The notes under the pieces: generated by a model | The model's database searches: none | Told to the model about the DNA's origin: nothing | The model's input: only the letters and a program-made list of their open reading frames with translations | Source of the DNA: Clostridia bacterium | GTDB taxonomy: Bacteria; Bacillota; Clostridia; Oscillospirales; QAKW01 | Length of the DNA stretch: 6,138 nucleotides | Direction of reading: 5' to 3' | Assembly: GCA_017442025.1 (NCBI GenBank) | Contig: JAFSBD010000034.1 | Span: forward strand, 1-6,138 | Position numbers and translations under genes: made by a program | Shown: piece by piece, positions 5,550 to 6,138 of the stretch | Layout: each line of letters opens with the position of its first letter | Numbering within the stretch: position 1 is the stretch's first letter

Positions 5550-5578
5550 AAATATATCCTATCCTTAATATATTCCAC

Positions 5579-6138
5579 TTATTTTCCGTCGGAAGTATAG
5601 TTGGGAGCTTCTTTGGTAATATGGATATCATGGGGATGGCTTTCGATCAGGCCTGCGCCGGTGATCTTAACAAACTTGCCCTCCCGCTTGAGATCTTCAA
5701 TGGTAGGCGTTCCGCAATAGCCCATGCCGGAGCGCAAGCCGCCCATCAGCTGGAAGACGGTATCGCCCATGGCGCCCTTAAAGGGAACACGGCCCTCAAC
5801 ACCTTCGGGAACCAGCTTTTTGGTGCCGGTCTGGAAATAACGGTCAGCCGAACCCTTGGCCATCGCGGCCATAGAGCCCATGCCGCGATAGGACTTAAAG
5901 CGGCGGCCCTGGAACAATTCTTCTTCGCCGGGGCTTTCTTCGCAGCCGGCCAGCAGAGAACCGAGCATAACAACATCGGCACCGGCGGCAATGGCCTTAA
6001 CGATATCGCCGGAGAACTTGATACCGCCATCGGCGATCAGGGGGATATTGCGGCGGGTGCAGACCTCCGCCACGTCCATAACAGCGGTCAGCTGAGGAAC
6101 ACCGATACCCGAAACAACGCGGGTGGTGCAGATAGAGC
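5579..6138 (-). CDS. guaB: IMP dehydrogenase, C-terminal part (runs in from right edge)
   Basis: IMP dehydrogenase oxidises IMP to XMP with NAD+, the committed step of guanine nucleotide synthesis in the cytosol. The last 185 residues are visible. They begin inside the catalytic loop SICTTRVVSGIGVPQ, whose Cys (third visible residue) forms the covalent E-XMP intermediate. Then follow ADGGIKFSGD (35-44, substrate phosphate/ribose site), MLGSLLAGCEESPGE (57-71), SYRGMGSMAAM (82-92), the mobile flap with VPEGVEGRVP (109-118) carrying the conserved Arg, and the C-terminus SHPHDIHITKEAPNY (166-180). The spacing from the Cys to the end matches a full-length enzyme of about 490 residues. The TIM-barrel N-terminus and the CBS domains lie outside. 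Its closeness to gatC suggests a shared transcript, although 29 AT-rich bases separate them and no terminator is visible there. Confidence 0.97.
   Translation of the reverse strand, partial: SICTTRVVSGIGVPQLTAVMDVAEVCTRRNIPLIADGGIKFSGDIVKAIAAGADVVMLGSLLAGCEESPGEEELFQGRRFKSYRGMGSMAAMAKGSADRYFQTGTKKLVPEGVEGRVPFKGAMGDTVFQLMGGLRSGMGYCGTPTIEDLKREGKFVKITGAGLIESHPHDIHITKEAPNYTSDGK

Noticed and set aside
5550..5578. The AT-rich guaB-gatC gap as a terminator or promoter
   Set aside because: It has no stem and no convincing -35/-10 pair; the AT-rich bases look like a normal leader around the gatC ribosome-binding site.

Overview
The window is an ordinary, densely packed bacterial housekeeping region, and every gene I can support lies on the minus strand. 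The order guaB - gatC - gatA - SRP RNA - dnaX - ybaB/ebfC - recR resembles the Bacillus/Clostridium arrangement in which the SRP RNA gene (scr/ffs) sits directly before dnaX-yaaK-recR. With the GC-rich codon use and the small TSCPD-domain protein, this suggests a GC-rich member of the Clostridia (Firmicutes), possibly an Oscillospirales-type gut bacterium. That placement is inference from gene content and order, not a search result.

Right part (5265-6138): the C-terminal part of IMP dehydrogenase (guaB, GMP synthesis) runs in from the right edge with its catalytic-Cys loop visible. After 29 bases comes gatC and then gatA, two of the three subunits of the tRNA-dependent amidotransferase that makes Gln-tRNA(Gln) and/or Asn-tRNA(Asn). 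The third subunit, gatB, does not follow.

Middle (3526-3801): a non-coding interval holds a strong 19-bp hairpin (3727-3769) and an SRP RNA (about 3550-3716). The SRP RNA has an unmistakable GGAA-capped helix 8, a long rod-like helix, and a T-rich stretch just after the rod. No Alu domain is apparent. The dnaX ribosome-binding site begins immediately after the T-rich stretch, so dnaX depends either on read-through or on a promoter embedded in the SRP RNA gene.

Left part (1-3525): dnaX (DNA polymerase III gamma/tau), a YbaB/EbfC nucleoid-associated protein, recR (recombination mediator), a small TSCPD-domain protein of unknown function, and the N-terminal 261 residues of an alpha-D-phosphohexomutase (phosphoglucomutase/phosphomannomutase), which runs off the left edge. 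These genes overlap, abut exactly, or are 3 bases apart, so they form one operon. Replication (dnaX), nucleoid/DNA binding (ybaB) and repair (recR) form the known conserved module; the TSCPD and mutase genes are appended to it.

I did not find an obviously new system. The points most worth checking are the SRP RNA architecture and how it joins dnaX, the missing gatB, several substitutions at usually conserved RecR Toprim positions, and four consecutive genes lying in one frame with only TAA stops between them.
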